Below, piece after piece: positions 16,531-25,851 of a stretch of 64,000 bases of DNA. How positions within the stretch are numbered: the first letter of the stretch is position 1; each line of letters starts with the position of its first letter. The stretch spans positions 1 to 64,000 of the forward strand of contig MEPP01000022.1 of the NCBI GenBank assembly GCA_001769855.1. The letters are read 5' to 3'. The translations under genes were made by a program, and so were the position numbers. The notes below the pieces were generated by a model. The model was given only the letters and a program-made list of their open reading frames with translations, ran no database searches and was not told where the DNA came from. Origin of the DNA: Bdellovibrionales bacterium GWA2_49_15. GTDB lineage: Bacteria; Bdellovibrionota; Bacteriovoracia; Bacteriovoracales; Bacteriovoracaceae.

Positions 16531-18089
16531 ACGAATACTCTAATAAGATAAAAATTGATTATTTCGTTTCGTGGATCGCGAATTTTGGAGTTGTACCCTT
16601 ATTTCGGTCAATCCTCTTGCGCTTATTTCCATTGGCCCTCTTTTTTTTGCGACGAATCTCTTCTGTTTGTTTTGTATTAGAAGGCATGAAATTTCTCCTG
16701 TCTTTAGTAATCTTTCAAAAGGAAACACTTCTACCTGGCCCAGAGCAAAAAGTCAAAATCTTCTTAATTTTGCTCCAGTTAGGCCTTGCCATCCCTGCCT
16801 TTAGTAACGACCAGAGTCCTGTCAGTCCCAATGACCTTCTTGTTTCGGAACTCCCCCCTACCACCATACTCCTCGGCCTTGGTGAGCATCGACAGCTTAT
16901 CCTGCCAAAATTAGAGCGGTTTTCGGTCAGTAACAAAGATTGTTTGTCCTATAAATTTGGAAAATTCGGCCAGAAAAAAGGTGAGCTTTGGATTTTGGCA
17001 AAGAAAACAGGATTCAGTGAAATTGTCGGGCAGGATAATAAGGGACTCACCTACAAGCTACAGGTCTACATCTTGTCCAAACGGGACCAGTTAAAACTTC
17101 AGGAAGTGGCCCAATCGGCTGAGCTGGCAGGGTGGAAAACCTCCTGGGTAGGGCATAACTTGAGCATCAATGGCAAAATCCGCAATTTCAATGACTATCT
17201 TTTGGCCCACCAAATATCAGTAAGTATAAAAGAAAGAGGTCTGCTTAATTTATCCTTTGAAGACGAGGTGGCCAAAGACATCATCGTGAGTATTTATCGT
17301 GCGCTCTTTGAGAACTGGGTGGATTATTTTCGCTGCACCTATGCCGGCATGAGCATAGAATGCAGTATCTCTGAGTCAAATCCACCCTCCGCAAGTTTAC
17401 TTAAGACCTTGAGTGATAAGTATCTCGTGCAATTTCGTCCCGTCGCCGACAGTGCTTTCAAAAAGAACTATCGCGCCAAGCTACGCTTTTTCCAACTTAC
17501 CCGTGCCGACGGTCAGTATTTTGATGTGGGAATGGAAAATCTCACCACAAGTTTAGGTTCATTGTTTAATCGCAATGCCTTAAAGCAGCTCATTCGACAG
17601 AATGACGTCCTACTCCAAAATGAAAATGTTGAGCTCGGACTCCTGGCAGAACCTGAAGTCACCTTTCAACTCGGAGATGAGATTGAAATCAAACTAGGCG
17701 ATGAGATTCCCTATCAGACCTATAATACCGAGGAAAAAAGCACATCGCTGGAATGGAAATTCAGCGGTCTCCAGTTTCGCTTCAAGCTGCTCAAGGTCGG
17801 TGAGAAATTTCAAATGCATTATCTTGTGTCCTATAATCGCAGCAATGAGAACGGAAGCTCTGCCGGGCCGTCCTCCCTTCAGCAGTCCAAGGAAGAAGCT
17901 TCACTTTTTGTTGACTCAAAAAAACCGACTCAATTATTCCAGGTGGGTATGATCGCGCTGGATCATAAGAAGCGAGGTATTCCCGGACTATCCTCAATTC
18001 CCCTTCTGGGGCGGGCCTTTCGAGAGGAAGGCAAATCGCAGGTTTTTAAACGCGTTTCGGCCCTCTTTATGTTGGAAGAAGAGCTATGA
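16527..18089 (+). CDS. Flp/Tad outer-membrane secretin (CpaC/RcpA-like)
   Basis: A 520-aa protein expected to form the outer-membrane pore. Residues 110-190 fit the pilus-assembly N-terminal domain (LGLGEHRQLILPKLERFSVS...GELWILAKKTGFSEIVGQD). The secretin core is at the C-terminus: LAEPEVTFQLGDEIEIKLGD, the EIPYQTY gate strand, and PGLSSIPLLGRAF, a near-diagnostic secretin motif. The coupled start (ATGA with GGATGA upstream) gives an unusual 90-residue N-terminus with several hydrophobic stretches before a plausible signal peptide (IFLILLQLGLAIPAFS). An internal ATG at 16686 is another possible start. The ATPase follows directly. Confidence 0.88.
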   Translation: MNEYSNKIKIDYFVSWIANFGVVPLFRSILLRLFPLALFFLRRISSVCFVLEGMKFLLSLVIFQKETLLPGPEQKVKIFLILLQLGLAIPAFSNDQSPVSPNDLLVSELPPTTILLGLGEHRQLILPKLERFSVSNKDCLSYKFGKFGQKKGELWILAKKTGFSEIVGQDNKGLTYKLQVYILSKRDQLKLQEVAQSAELAGWKTSWVGHNLSINGKIRNFNDYLLAHQISVSIKERGLLNLSFEDEVAKDIIVSIYRALFENWVDYFRCTYAGMSIECSISESNPPSASLLKTLSDKYLVQFRPVADSAFKKNYRAKLRFFQLTRADGQYFDVGMENLTTSLGSLFNRNALKQLIRQNDVLLQNENVELGLLAEPEVTFQLGDEIEIKLGDEIPYQTYNTEEKSTSLEWKFSGLQFRFKLLKVGEKFQMHYLVSYNRSNENGSSAGPSSLQQSKEEASLFVDSKKPTQLFQVGMIALDHKKRGIPGLSSIPLLGRAFREEGKSQVFKRVSALFMLEEEL

Positions 18090-19159
18090 GTCAGGAACTG
18101 ACCGATTTAAAAATATGGGTATTCAAATACATCCAGGAACAAGTCGTGCGGGGTGAGCGTCCGTGTTTATCAGCACTGGATAAAAAGTTTGGAGGTCTCA
18201 CCTCCGTGACTTTTAGACAATGGCTGCAGAATATTGTTTCCTTGGAATTTCTACGGCCTCTTATCTTGGCGCGCAGTAATTTTGAAATTTTGATTTTAGG
18301 GCCACAGAAGTTTTTTACCGATCAGGGTCTTGGAGTCGCACTACAATCAGGAGATACGATTCACAATGATGAGCACTTGAACACTGAGGAGCTCAATCTT
18401 TCTCTGGAACTTTGGGCCCAGGCGAGCAGCCAGGTCTGGAACTATAACCGGCCCTTCATCAGCTTTGAGTCAGAGCTTTTCGCCGAACGTTTTCGGGCAA
18501 CCCTGATTCATCACTCCCTCGCTCCAGATAAAAGTCACCGTCTTTTTTTACGACGCTTGGGAGATACCCCACTCAAGGCCGAAAACATTATAGAAGCAAA
18601 TTTACTACCCTTTATTCTTTCCTCCCTTCACGCCAAAAAAAATATCTTAATCACTGGGGCCACCGCCTCGGGCAAAACAACACTCATGCGTGCCCTGATT
18701 CAAGAAGTCCGCCATGAGCATCTGGTGGTCTTGGAAGACGTCGCAGAGATTGATCAGTATCCCGGTCACACCCATATGCTGGCACGTGAAAATCATGGAT
18801 TAAAAGAGCTACTCTCTTACGCGCTCAGAATGCGGCCTGATCGAATCTGGCTGGGTGAAATTCGCTCTCAGGAAGTCGTGCCGCTTTTTATGGCCCTCAA
18901 TACCGGACACCGTGGAATGTTGGCCACTTTGCACGCAGACTCAGGTCCTGAGGCGTTGTCACGCCTCACAATGCTTTTTCTTATCTACAGTAATCTGCGC
19001 GAGATGGGGCCGGGCCCGGTGTCTCAGCTCATTACCCAAAATATCGATTTTGTGATCCACATGGTTAATCGAAAAATTTCCCACGTCATACGCTGGATTG
19101 GAGGCGGCTCGGGTCATCGGCCTGCGTACGAAGTACTCTATGGAAAAATTGAGACTTAA
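18086..19159 (+). CDS. Flp/Tad secretion ATPase (CpaF/TadA-like)
   Basis: Hexameric ATPase that should power pilus assembly from the cytoplasm. Walker A is GATASGKTT (191-199), the Asp box is VVLEDVAE (214-221), Walker B is RIWLGEIR (about 253-260) and the His box contains GMLATLHADS. At 357 aa it has a shorter N-terminal region than CpaF, without the usual long disordered extension. The start overlaps the secretin stop (ATGA). The operon ends here: no TadB, TadC, TadZ or prepilin peptidase gene follows. The last bases overlap the convergent lysC gene. Confidence 0.9.
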   Translation: MSQELTDLKIWVFKYIQEQVVRGERPCLSALDKKFGGLTSVTFRQWLQNIVSLEFLRPLILARSNFEILILGPQKFFTDQGLGVALQSGDTIHNDEHLNTEELNLSLELWAQASSQVWNYNRPFISFESELFAERFRATLIHHSLAPDKSHRLFLRRLGDTPLKAENIIEANLLPFILSSLHAKKNILITGATASGKTTLMRALIQEVRHEHLVVLEDVAEIDQYPGHTHMLARENHGLKELLSYALRMRPDRIWLGEIRSQEVVPLFMALNTGHRGMLATLHADSGPEALSRLTMLFLIYSNLREMGPGPVSQLITQNIDFVIHMVNRKISHVIRWIGGGSGHRPAYEVLYGKIET

Positions 19160-20391
19160 AAAAGTCGTGAATGAAGGGCCGAAGCGGCCTCATCGAGACG
19201 GTCAAGGGGAATTACAAAGGAAACGTGCCGGGCACCTTGCTCAAGCACTTTCGAAGTAATCCCCATCCCCTCCAAAAAAGTATCCAGGATAAAATTACCT
19301 GAAAGCTTTCCAATAATTGAAATTACGCCAACTTTCTCTCCCAGCAAAATCCCGGGATTGTTCTGGCCAAATCTTTGCTCCAGCACCTTCAGAGTTCGGG
19401 GATGAGAAGCGAGGGCCATGCCCACGGGACTAGGCGCAGGCGTCAGTCGCCGAATCCACGTTCCCCCGCTCTCAGGGGCCAGGGTGGAAGCAACATAAAT
19501 GGGAATGCCAAGCCCGCAGACCGGGGCCATGGTTTGATCAAAAAGAACCTTGGCCCCGAGTGAGGCCATCAATGTGGCATCATCATAATCCATCTCATGA
19601 ATCACGTGGGCACTGGGAAGAATGCGAGGGTCCACACTAAAGATGCCCGGAACATCCGTCCAAATTTCAACACACTTGGGTTTTAAGGCGAGTCCCAAAA
19701 GGGTCGCCGTATAATCCGATCCCTCGCGCCCAAGAATGGTGGTTCTCCCCATCTCATCCATGCCAATAAAACCCTGGGTCACGGCAACCTCGTCCTTATG
19801 GTCAATATCTCCAAGTAAGCTTTCGCCCTTGGTAGAGATAATCTCCCATTTAGGTTTGGCCTCCAGAAAGTTGCTGTCAGTGCGAATAATTGTGCGAGCA
19901 TCAAAATGCCGAACAGAGCGACCGGGCATGAGATGTTTCAAATAGGAGCAAAAGATTCGCGAGCTCAATCGCTCACCAATACTATAAAGCTGGGCCATAA
20001 TTTCTTGCTGAGCACTTTCCATCGTGCCACGGCGAAGGCGTTCGGCCTTGGGACCTTGATTGGTCTCCTGTAAAAGTTCCTCGGCCTCCTGGTAGAGCAC
20101 CTGGAGGTCGTCGATGACCGAAGCCAACGCATCGGTCTTAAAACAGGCCAGAACATCTTGTGTCAGGCGAACATGGCGTTCACGATTTTTGTCTAGAAGG
20201 ACTTTAGCACCCGTGAGATCAAGCCGCGCCAGACGATACATTTCTTCCAGCTGATTGGTGGTATTGTAGGTAGCACTGATCACCACCACTTTACGCAAGG
20301 GATTCTGCGCCACGATTTTCCCACAGCGTTCCATGGCAGAAGCGTCTTTAACACTGCTTCCGCCAAACTTTGAAACGATCAGCTCCTTCAT
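19156..20391 (-). CDS. lysC: Aspartate kinase (LysC-type)
   Basis: Phosphorylates aspartate, the first step towards lysine, threonine, methionine and diaminopimelate. VSKFGGSSVKD is the kinase signature at the N-terminus; TILGREGSDYTATLLG and EIWTDVPGIFSVDPR are the substrate and nucleotide regions. Two ACT-type regulatory domains should occupy the last 110 residues (VGVISIIGKLSGN is visible), so feedback control by an amino acid is likely. The length, about 411 aa, fits the monofunctional AKIII-like class. I chose the ATG at MKELIVSK; a TTG 9 bases earlier touches the ettA stop codon. Transcribed with ettA. Confidence 0.93.
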   Translation of the reverse strand: MKELIVSKFGGSSVKDASAMERCGKIVAQNPLRKVVVISATYNTTNQLEEMYRLARLDLTGAKVLLDKNRERHVRLTQDVLACFKTDALASVIDDLQVLYQEAEELLQETNQGPKAERLRRGTMESAQQEIMAQLYSIGERLSSRIFCSYLKHLMPGRSVRHFDARTIIRTDSNFLEAKPKWEIISTKGESLLGDIDHKDEVAVTQGFIGMDEMGRTTILGREGSDYTATLLGLALKPKCVEIWTDVPGIFSVDPRILPSAHVIHEMDYDDATLMASLGAKVLFDQTMAPVCGLGIPIYVASTLAPESGGTWIRRLTPAPSPVGMALASHPRTLKVLEQRFGQNNPGILLGEKVGVISIIGKLSGNFILDTFLEGMGITSKVLEQGARHVSFVIPLDRLDEAASALHSRLF

Positions 20392-20400
20392 GATTCCCAA

Positions 20401-22068
20401 CTAAGTTCGAGTAAGTTTTTTGTAGGTAAATCTTTGGGGATTAACCGCCACCTCGCCTAACCGCCGCTTTTTGTCCTCTTCATAATCCGAAAAGTTTCCG
20501 TTAAACCAAACGATTTGACTGTCGCCTTCAAAGGCAAGAATGTGGGTCGCGAGACGATCTAAAAAGTAACGATCGTGGGAGATGACCACAGCACATCCCG
20601 CATATTCCATCAGCGCCTCTTCAAGGGCACGCAAAGTATTAACATCGAGATCGTTGGTTGGTTCGTCCAACAGCAGCACGTTTCCACCATCTCTGAGCAT
20701 ATTCGCCAGATGCAGGCGATTTTTTTCACCGCCCGAGAGTTGGGAGGCCCGCTTCTGCTGGTCGTCGCCGGTGAAATTAAAGCGGCCGAGATAAGCACGC
20801 GCGTTCACCTCTTTGTCCCCAACCTTAATCAGCTCGGTGCCACCGGAAATTATCTCGTAAATGGTTTTGCTGTCATCCAGGGCGCGGGACTGGTCAACAT
20901 AAGAAATTTTAACTGATTCGCCAATTCGGAATGTTCCCGCATCCGGTTTCTCCTGGTTCATGATCATGCGAAAGAGTGTGGTTTTACCGGCACCGTTCGG
21001 GCCGATCACACCAACAATTCCTCCCGGGGGGAGCTTGAAGGTTAAATTTTCATAGAGAAGTTTTTCTCCGTAGGCCTTGGCCACAGCGTCGGCGGCAATG
21101 ACCACATCACCCAATCTTGGCCCTGAAGGAATAAAAATTTCATTGGTCTCATTTCTCTTTTCCTTACTGACCTTCAGCCGTTCCTCGTATTGACTGATTC
21201 TTGACTTGGATTTTGCCTGACGTGCCTTGGGCGAGCTGCGAATCCATTCCAGCTCCTCCTTCAAAGATTTCTGTCGTTTGGATTCTTGCTTTTCTTCAAT
21301 CGCCAAACGCTCGGACTTCTGCTCAAGCCAGGAGGAATAATTACCTTTGAACGGAATACCGTGGCCGCGGTCGAGTTCCAAGATCCAGCCGGCGACATTA
21401 TCCAAGAAGTATCGATCGTGAGTGACGGCGATAATTGTGCCTTTGTAATTTTGCAAATGTCGTTCCAGCCACCAAACGGTTTCCGCGTCCAAATGGTTGG
21501 TGGGCTCATCTAATAAAAGAATATCAGGTTCCTGCAGAAGGAGACGACAGAGGGCGACTCGACGGCGCTCACCACCGGAGAGGGTACTCACTTTCTGATC
21601 GCCGGTGGGACAGTTGAGGGCGGCCAAGGCCAAATCCAGGCGACTGTCTAAATCCCAGGCATTGGCGGCATCCAGCTCATCCTGCAACTTCGCCTGTCTG
21701 GCCAGGAGGGCGTCGAAGTCTGTGGCGGTTTCAAATTTGGCATTAACTTCTTCCCACTCTTTTAAAAGCGCCACCACCTTTTGGCATCCTTCCTGAACAA
21801 TTTCTCTGACGGTCTTGGTGGCGTCGAGCTGAGGCTCCTGCTCTAAGTATCCGACGGTGTAGCCTTTGGATAAAATCGCCTGACCTTGGAAGTTGTCATC
21901 GGCACCGGCCAAAATTCGCAGTAGCGAACTTTTACCAGAACCGTTCAAACCCAAAACCCCAATTTTAGCGCCATAATAGTAAGAGAGATTGATCTCTTTT
22001 AAAACTTGCTTTTGGTTGTAGTACTTACTTACCCGAGACATGGTGTAAATAATTTGACGATCGGTCAT
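20401..22068 (-). CDS. ettA: ABC-F translation factor EttA
   Basis: Energy-dependent translational throttle: a ribosome E-site ATPase with two ABC domains and no membrane part. Walker A motifs are GLNGSGKSS (near 41) and GPNGAGKTT (near 355); the signatures LSGGERRR and LSGGEKNR and two DEPTNHLD/DEPTNDLD Walker B boxes are all intact. The PtIM linker with many Lys, Arg and Glu lies between the domains. The N-terminus (TDRQIIYTMSRVSKYY) and the 555-aa length match EttA rather than Uup or YheS. ettA is upstream of lysC on the same strand with only a few bases between. Confidence 0.96.
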   Translation of the reverse strand: MTDRQIIYTMSRVSKYYNQKQVLKEINLSYYYGAKIGVLGLNGSGKSSLLRILAGADDNFQGQAILSKGYTVGYLEQEPQLDATKTVREIVQEGCQKVVALLKEWEEVNAKFETATDFDALLARQAKLQDELDAANAWDLDSRLDLALAALNCPTGDQKVSTLSGGERRRVALCRLLLQEPDILLLDEPTNHLDAETVWWLERHLQNYKGTIIAVTHDRYFLDNVAGWILELDRGHGIPFKGNYSSWLEQKSERLAIEEKQESKRQKSLKEELEWIRSSPKARQAKSKSRISQYEERLKVSKEKRNETNEIFIPSGPRLGDVVIAADAVAKAYGEKLLYENLTFKLPPGGIVGVIGPNGAGKTTLFRMIMNQEKPDAGTFRIGESVKISYVDQSRALDDSKTIYEIISGGTELIKVGDKEVNARAYLGRFNFTGDDQQKRASQLSGGEKNRLHLANMLRDGGNVLLLDEPTNDLDVNTLRALEEALMEYAGCAVVISHDRYFLDRLATHILAFEGDSQIVWFNGNFSDYEEDKKRRLGEVAVNPQRFTYKKLTRT

Positions 22069-22160
22069 AACAGTTCCTTTATCCTTAGCGAAAGTATTAA
22101 ATATTTAGAGCAACAAAAATAATATAACGGCATTCTAAAGGCAATGCTTACCCGTATGGC

Positions 22161-23087
22161 CTAGATTAGTCCACTAAACAGCACTCCCATATGCATCAGG
22201 TGGCCTCCGAGGAAGAGTAAAACCATCAAAATGAAGTTAAGCAAAGTAATAAGTCTTTCAAATTTGTAAAAGCGTATTTCTCGAATATCATGCAGAAATC
22301 TCAGGAGGCCTTGGATTTCCGGGGCCAATGCCCCTCCCCATTCACGCCAACGCTCCAAAATATCTTCCAGTGCGCGGGCCACCTCCTTTAAATCTTCCGC
22401 TTTCGCTCGCCGCATTAGAGGGGCCACGTTGTCAGGCACTAAAGACGCCAGATTGCCTCCCGCCGAAGACAACGCGTGAAGCTTTAAAAGGCCGTGAAAC
22501 CATTCGTCCACATCGGCAAAAAATCTTTTGTGGTAGATTCGAGTAATACGATCTCCTATCAGAACCCCAAAAAGCTGGCAGAGACAGATTAGCACCGGCA
22601 GAGAAATGACCTGAGCTTCAGTTTGCAGGTACGATTTCATAACCAGTGCAAAAAAAAGAGAAAATAATCCCAAGATAAAATACTGAGTTCGCGAATTTTT
22701 TAAAATGCGTTGGCAACGTTCTTCCAGTTTTAAATCCAGGGAGAGGCATTCGCGCAAAAAGGACAAATCTTGCAAGCCGCAGCCAAGCGAACGAAATGTC
22801 TGGGCCATCGAGCGGGCCATCAGATGGAAGGATTTATATGGGGGCAAATTTCTGACGGTCATTTCTAAGCGAGCAATATCAGCGACAGAGCATAATTCGA
22901 GTTCAGAAAACATAAATAAAAGTTTGCGACCATTTTTGAGTGAGATCTGCGATTCTCCTCGATTTTTTTTCACCAGGAGTTTCCAGCGAACGGCATAGCG
23001 GTCCCAAAACCGCTCAAACGGGGCCATGAAAATCATCAGGCCAAGAATAAAGGGCAGAATAAAAAAAAAGCTGATATAGATTGGCAT
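22161..23087 (-). CDS. Integral membrane protein, possible divergent TadB/T2SS-F-like platform
   Basis: A 308-aa protein: a membrane segment at the N-terminus (YISFFFILPFILGLMIFMA), about 100 soluble helical residues, two adjacent membrane segments (FILGLFSLFFALVM and SLPVLICLCQLFGVLIG), a second helical region of about 100 residues and a final membrane segment. This order is like TadB/TadC-type inner-membrane platform proteins, and the residues before the central pair (LKLEERCQRILKNSRTQYF) look like the end of a T2SSF helical domain. It would fill a gap in the nearby Flp/Tad set. The start has GGAGGGAG just upstream; longer frames lack one. Confidence 0.5.
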   Translation of the reverse strand: MPIYISFFFILPFILGLMIFMAPFERFWDRYAVRWKLLVKKNRGESQISLKNGRKLLFMFSELELCSVADIARLEMTVRNLPPYKSFHLMARSMAQTFRSLGCGLQDLSFLRECLSLDLKLEERCQRILKNSRTQYFILGLFSLFFALVMKSYLQTEAQVISLPVLICLCQLFGVLIGDRITRIYHKRFFADVDEWFHGLLKLHALSSAGGNLASLVPDNVAPLMRRAKAEDLKEVARALEDILERWREWGGALAPEIQGLLRFLHDIREIRFYKFERLITLLNFILMVLLFLGGHLMHMGVLFSGLI

Positions 23088-23144
23088 CTCTCCCTCCATC
23101 TCAGAGCATTGACTAAGCTGTCCCAGCGTGATTAATTGGCTAAT

Positions 23145-23429
23145 ATGCCAAATCAACTTAATCCGCACCATGAGAATCCTGCGGGAATACAGATCCCGCG
23201 AATTCCCAAAAAAGTTCGTGGCGAACGAAGTCGGGAGAAAAAAATTGCCGAGCTAACTCAGCTTGCTCAAACTCTTGACCCGTACAAAGGCCCCACCAAG
23301 CAGGAAAGTAAAATCCTGAAAAAGTATGGAATCACCGAGTTTGCCGACCCGTTCTTACTCACAAACCAGGTCCTCCTTCTCCTCGAAAACGCCATTGAAA
23401 ATACCTCGTATGAACTTAAAAATTCCTAA
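23145..23429 (+). CDS. Small hypothetical protein, Pro/Lys-rich N-terminus
   Basis: A 94-aa soluble protein without signal peptide. The first 35 residues are rich in Asn, Pro, Arg and Lys (RIPKKVRGERSREKKI) and the rest is predicted helical. It overlaps the start of the rRNA methyltransferase gene by 20 bases, an arrangement that supports its being a real, coupled gene. No clear ribosome site precedes the ATG or the TTG nine bases upstream. Function unknown. Confidence 0.5.
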   Translation: MPNQLNPHHENPAGIQIPRIPKKVRGERSREKKIAELTQLAQTLDPYKGPTKQESKILKKYGITEFADPFLLTNQVLLLLENAIENTSYELKNS

Positions 23430-24633
23430 CGTCACCGTTCACCCTGCTTCGCTAAAATATCTGCACCAGGGTCATCCCTGGGTAACCTTGGACTCATTTT
23501 CCAAAAAATTTCCTCCCAATCCTTTCCTCATCGCCAGAGAGGCAAAATCTTCTTTTCTGCTCCTGCATGATCCGCACCATAACAAAATCAAGGCCCGCCT
23601 ATGGTCGTCGCAGACGAGTGTGCCGGTTGTGAGCGTGGAAACTTTTCATACACAACTGCTTGACCGTCTCAGGGCCGCGATCTTAAAACGCAAGGTCCTT
23701 AGGGCTTCGCACCCGCAGGTTTTCAAGCGAGATAATTTCTATCTCTTTTTTGCCGAAGCCGACTTTATCCCCGGTCTGCAGGGCCTCCTGCTTGGCGATC
23801 GTCTTATCCTACTTGATTTCACCAAGACCATCTGGGAGTCGCACCTCGACTTCATTTTTTCACAAGTGAAACAGCTCGCGACGACGATCTTGGAGCTGGA
23901 AATACGGGAGATGTTTTATCAAAAGCGCCCCGGCCCCTTTCTCACCTATCCCGACAAAACGCCCGCCCGGGCCAATCCCTTTGTCATTAAGGAATTTGAT
24001 CTTCGCTATAACCTGAACTTCACCCTCGGTTCGGACCCCGGACTTTATACTGATATGAGTGCTGTGCGCTTTCACACCGCCCCCCTCTTTCCGCAGGCGC
24101 GAGTTTTAAATCTCTTTTCCTATACCGGGGCCTTTAGCCTCTTCGCCCTCGCCCATGGCGCTCGCCAGGTTACGTCGGTCGATCTCTCCCCCAAGTATAT
24201 GGCGCTCCTCACTGAAAATTTGCGGCTCAATCCCCACTTAGACCCCGCCAAGCATCAGGCCCTGATCGGGCCGGTCAATGCCAAGGTGAAAGATTTAGAA
24301 GCCGCTCATGCGCTCTTTGAGGTCATCATCTGCGACCCTCCCTCGGCTTCCAGCGACGGCCATTCCCGCCATAACCATTGGAAAACTGCGGGAGAATTAC
24401 TGGCCAGTCTCGACCCGCTCCTGGCCAGCGGTGGCAGTCTCGTGGTCTTTAACAATACTCACCAAATTACCCGCAAGAAATTTGAGCAGGATTTAAGGCA
24501 GATTCCGGCCCTCAAAAAATATTCCATGAAAGAATTCTACGGGCTAGATTTTGACTGTCCGCGCCTCCCACACTTCCCTGAAGGTGACTATTTAAAAGGT
24601 GTGTTGTTGAAAAAAATTCATTCTTCTTCGTAA
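23410..24633 (+). CDS. RlmI/RlmK-like rRNA large-subunit cytosine methyltransferase
   Basis: SAM-dependent RNA methyltransferase, about 407 aa. The N-terminus HPASLKYLHQGHPWV is a PUA RNA-binding domain; motif I is VLNLFSYTGAFSLFALAHGA, followed by VDLSPKYM and the catalytic region VIICDPPSAS. This layout is that of RlmI (m5C1962 of 23S rRNA) and its relatives, and specificity cannot be decided here. The frame is open further upstream, but the PUA domain begins right after the chosen ATG, which lies within the end of the previous gene. Confidence 0.85.
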   Translation: MNLKIPNVTVHPASLKYLHQGHPWVTLDSFSKKFPPNPFLIAREAKSSFLLLHDPHHNKIKARLWSSQTSVPVVSVETFHTQLLDRLRAAILKRKVLRASHPQVFKRDNFYLFFAEADFIPGLQGLLLGDRLILLDFTKTIWESHLDFIFSQVKQLATTILELEIREMFYQKRPGPFLTYPDKTPARANPFVIKEFDLRYNLNFTLGSDPGLYTDMSAVRFHTAPLFPQARVLNLFSYTGAFSLFALAHGARQVTSVDLSPKYMALLTENLRLNPHLDPAKHQALIGPVNAKVKDLEAAHALFEVIICDPPSASSDGHSRHNHWKTAGELLASLDPLLASGGSLVVFNNTHQITRKKFEQDLRQIPALKKYSMKEFYGLDFDCPRLPHFPEGDYLKGVLLKKIHSSS

Positions 24634-24672
24634 CTTCTATACAACCAGTTGGAACGATATTAGGATGCTGCA

Positions 24673-25788
24673 ATGGTCACTGTTATCGTTTTGCTTTTTA
24701 TGTTTGGTGTTTTTTTAGCCTATGCCAATGGTGCCAATGACAATTTCAAAGGCGTGGCCACACTCTTTGGCAGCAAAACCGCCTCCTATTCCAAGGCACT
24801 CACCTGGGCGTCCCTCACCACCTTCACTGGCTCCGCTCTGGCCTTATTTTTTGCCAGCAAATTAATTGTACTGTTTAAAGGGCAAGGACTGGTGCTGGAA
24901 GAAATTATCGCCTTAAAACAATTCCCCGTGGCGGTCGGCTTGGCCACCGCCACTACCGTCATGTTAGCCACCCGTTTTGGACTCCCCGTCTCCACCACTC
25001 ACGCCCTGATCGGCGCTCTATTGGGTGCTGGTTTATTCGCCAATCCTGCGGGCGTGAACGGCACCAATCTGGCCAGCAAATTTTTCGCCCCTCTGATCAT
25101 TGGGCCCGTCGCTTCGATCGGACTCACCATAGTTTTATATGGACTGCTAACTCATCTCCGCCAAGTTATGGGTATAAAGCTTGATACCTGCTTATGCGTG
25201 GGCAATAAAGTTGTCGCCACTGATGCTTTGACTTTTCCGAGGTTAATGGCCGAGATTGGCGACGAGACCTATTGCCGCGAAAGCTATTCTGGACAATTCC
25301 TTGGTGCCTCTGTGGGCCAGACGGTGGATGGTCTTCACTATCTGAGTGCGGGTCTAGTTTGCTTTGCACGGGGACTAAACGATACCCCAAAGATCGCCGC
25401 CATTTTAATGGTGGGGCAGCATTTCTCACTCCAGATTTCGATCATTGCTGTAACCTGCGCCATGGTTATTGGTGGCCTCTTACATTCTAAAAAAATTGCT
25501 GACACTTTAGGCAACAAGCTCACCTCGATGAATCCCGGTCAGGCCCTGAGTGCCAACCTGGTCACCTCTCTGCTGGTTCTTTGTGCCTCAAAATACGGTT
25601 TGCCCGTTTCAACGACCCACGTCTCCTGCGGTGCGATTATGGGAATCGGCACGGTTACCAAGCAAGCACGCTGGGGCATGATCGGTCAGATTCTTCTGGC
25701 CTGGGTCACGACTCTTCCCATGGGCACCCTCTTGGGTCTGGGCGCCATGGGCCTTTTCACCCTGCTTGCCTCGCACGGCATCCTCTAG
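24673..25788 (+). CDS. PiT family inorganic phosphate transporter
   Basis: Polytopic membrane carrier of 371 aa that moves phosphate with a cation. The two inverted repeats of the PHO4 fold are plain: ANGANDNFKGVATLFGSK and VSTTHALIGALLGAG in the first half, CFARGLNDTPKIAAIL and VSTTHVSCGAIMGIG in the second. About ten membrane segments. No Pho regulator (PhoU-like protein) is encoded beside it. The ATG follows a short leader of about 40 bases from the methyltransferase. Confidence 0.9.
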   Translation: MVTVIVLLFMFGVFLAYANGANDNFKGVATLFGSKTASYSKALTWASLTTFTGSALALFFASKLIVLFKGQGLVLEEIIALKQFPVAVGLATATTVMLATRFGLPVSTTHALIGALLGAGLFANPAGVNGTNLASKFFAPLIIGPVASIGLTIVLYGLLTHLRQVMGIKLDTCLCVGNKVVATDALTFPRLMAEIGDETYCRESYSGQFLGASVGQTVDGLHYLSAGLVCFARGLNDTPKIAAILMVGQHFSLQISIIAVTCAMVIGGLLHSKKIADTLGNKLTSMNPGQALSANLVTSLLVLCASKYGLPVSTTHVSCGAIMGIGTVTKQARWGMIGQILLAWVTTLPMGTLLGLGAMGLFTLLASHGIL

Positions 25789-25851
25789 TCTTTTAATCCG
25801 ATTGGCGTTATTCTTTTGCCTCCTTCACTTCAATTATTGAGGCAATAAGAT

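Noticed and set aside
23109..23146. TTGACT and TAATAT promoter boxes before the small gene at 23145
   Set aside because: The only -10-like box is 26 bases from the -35, and the nearer TTAATT is weak; not called.
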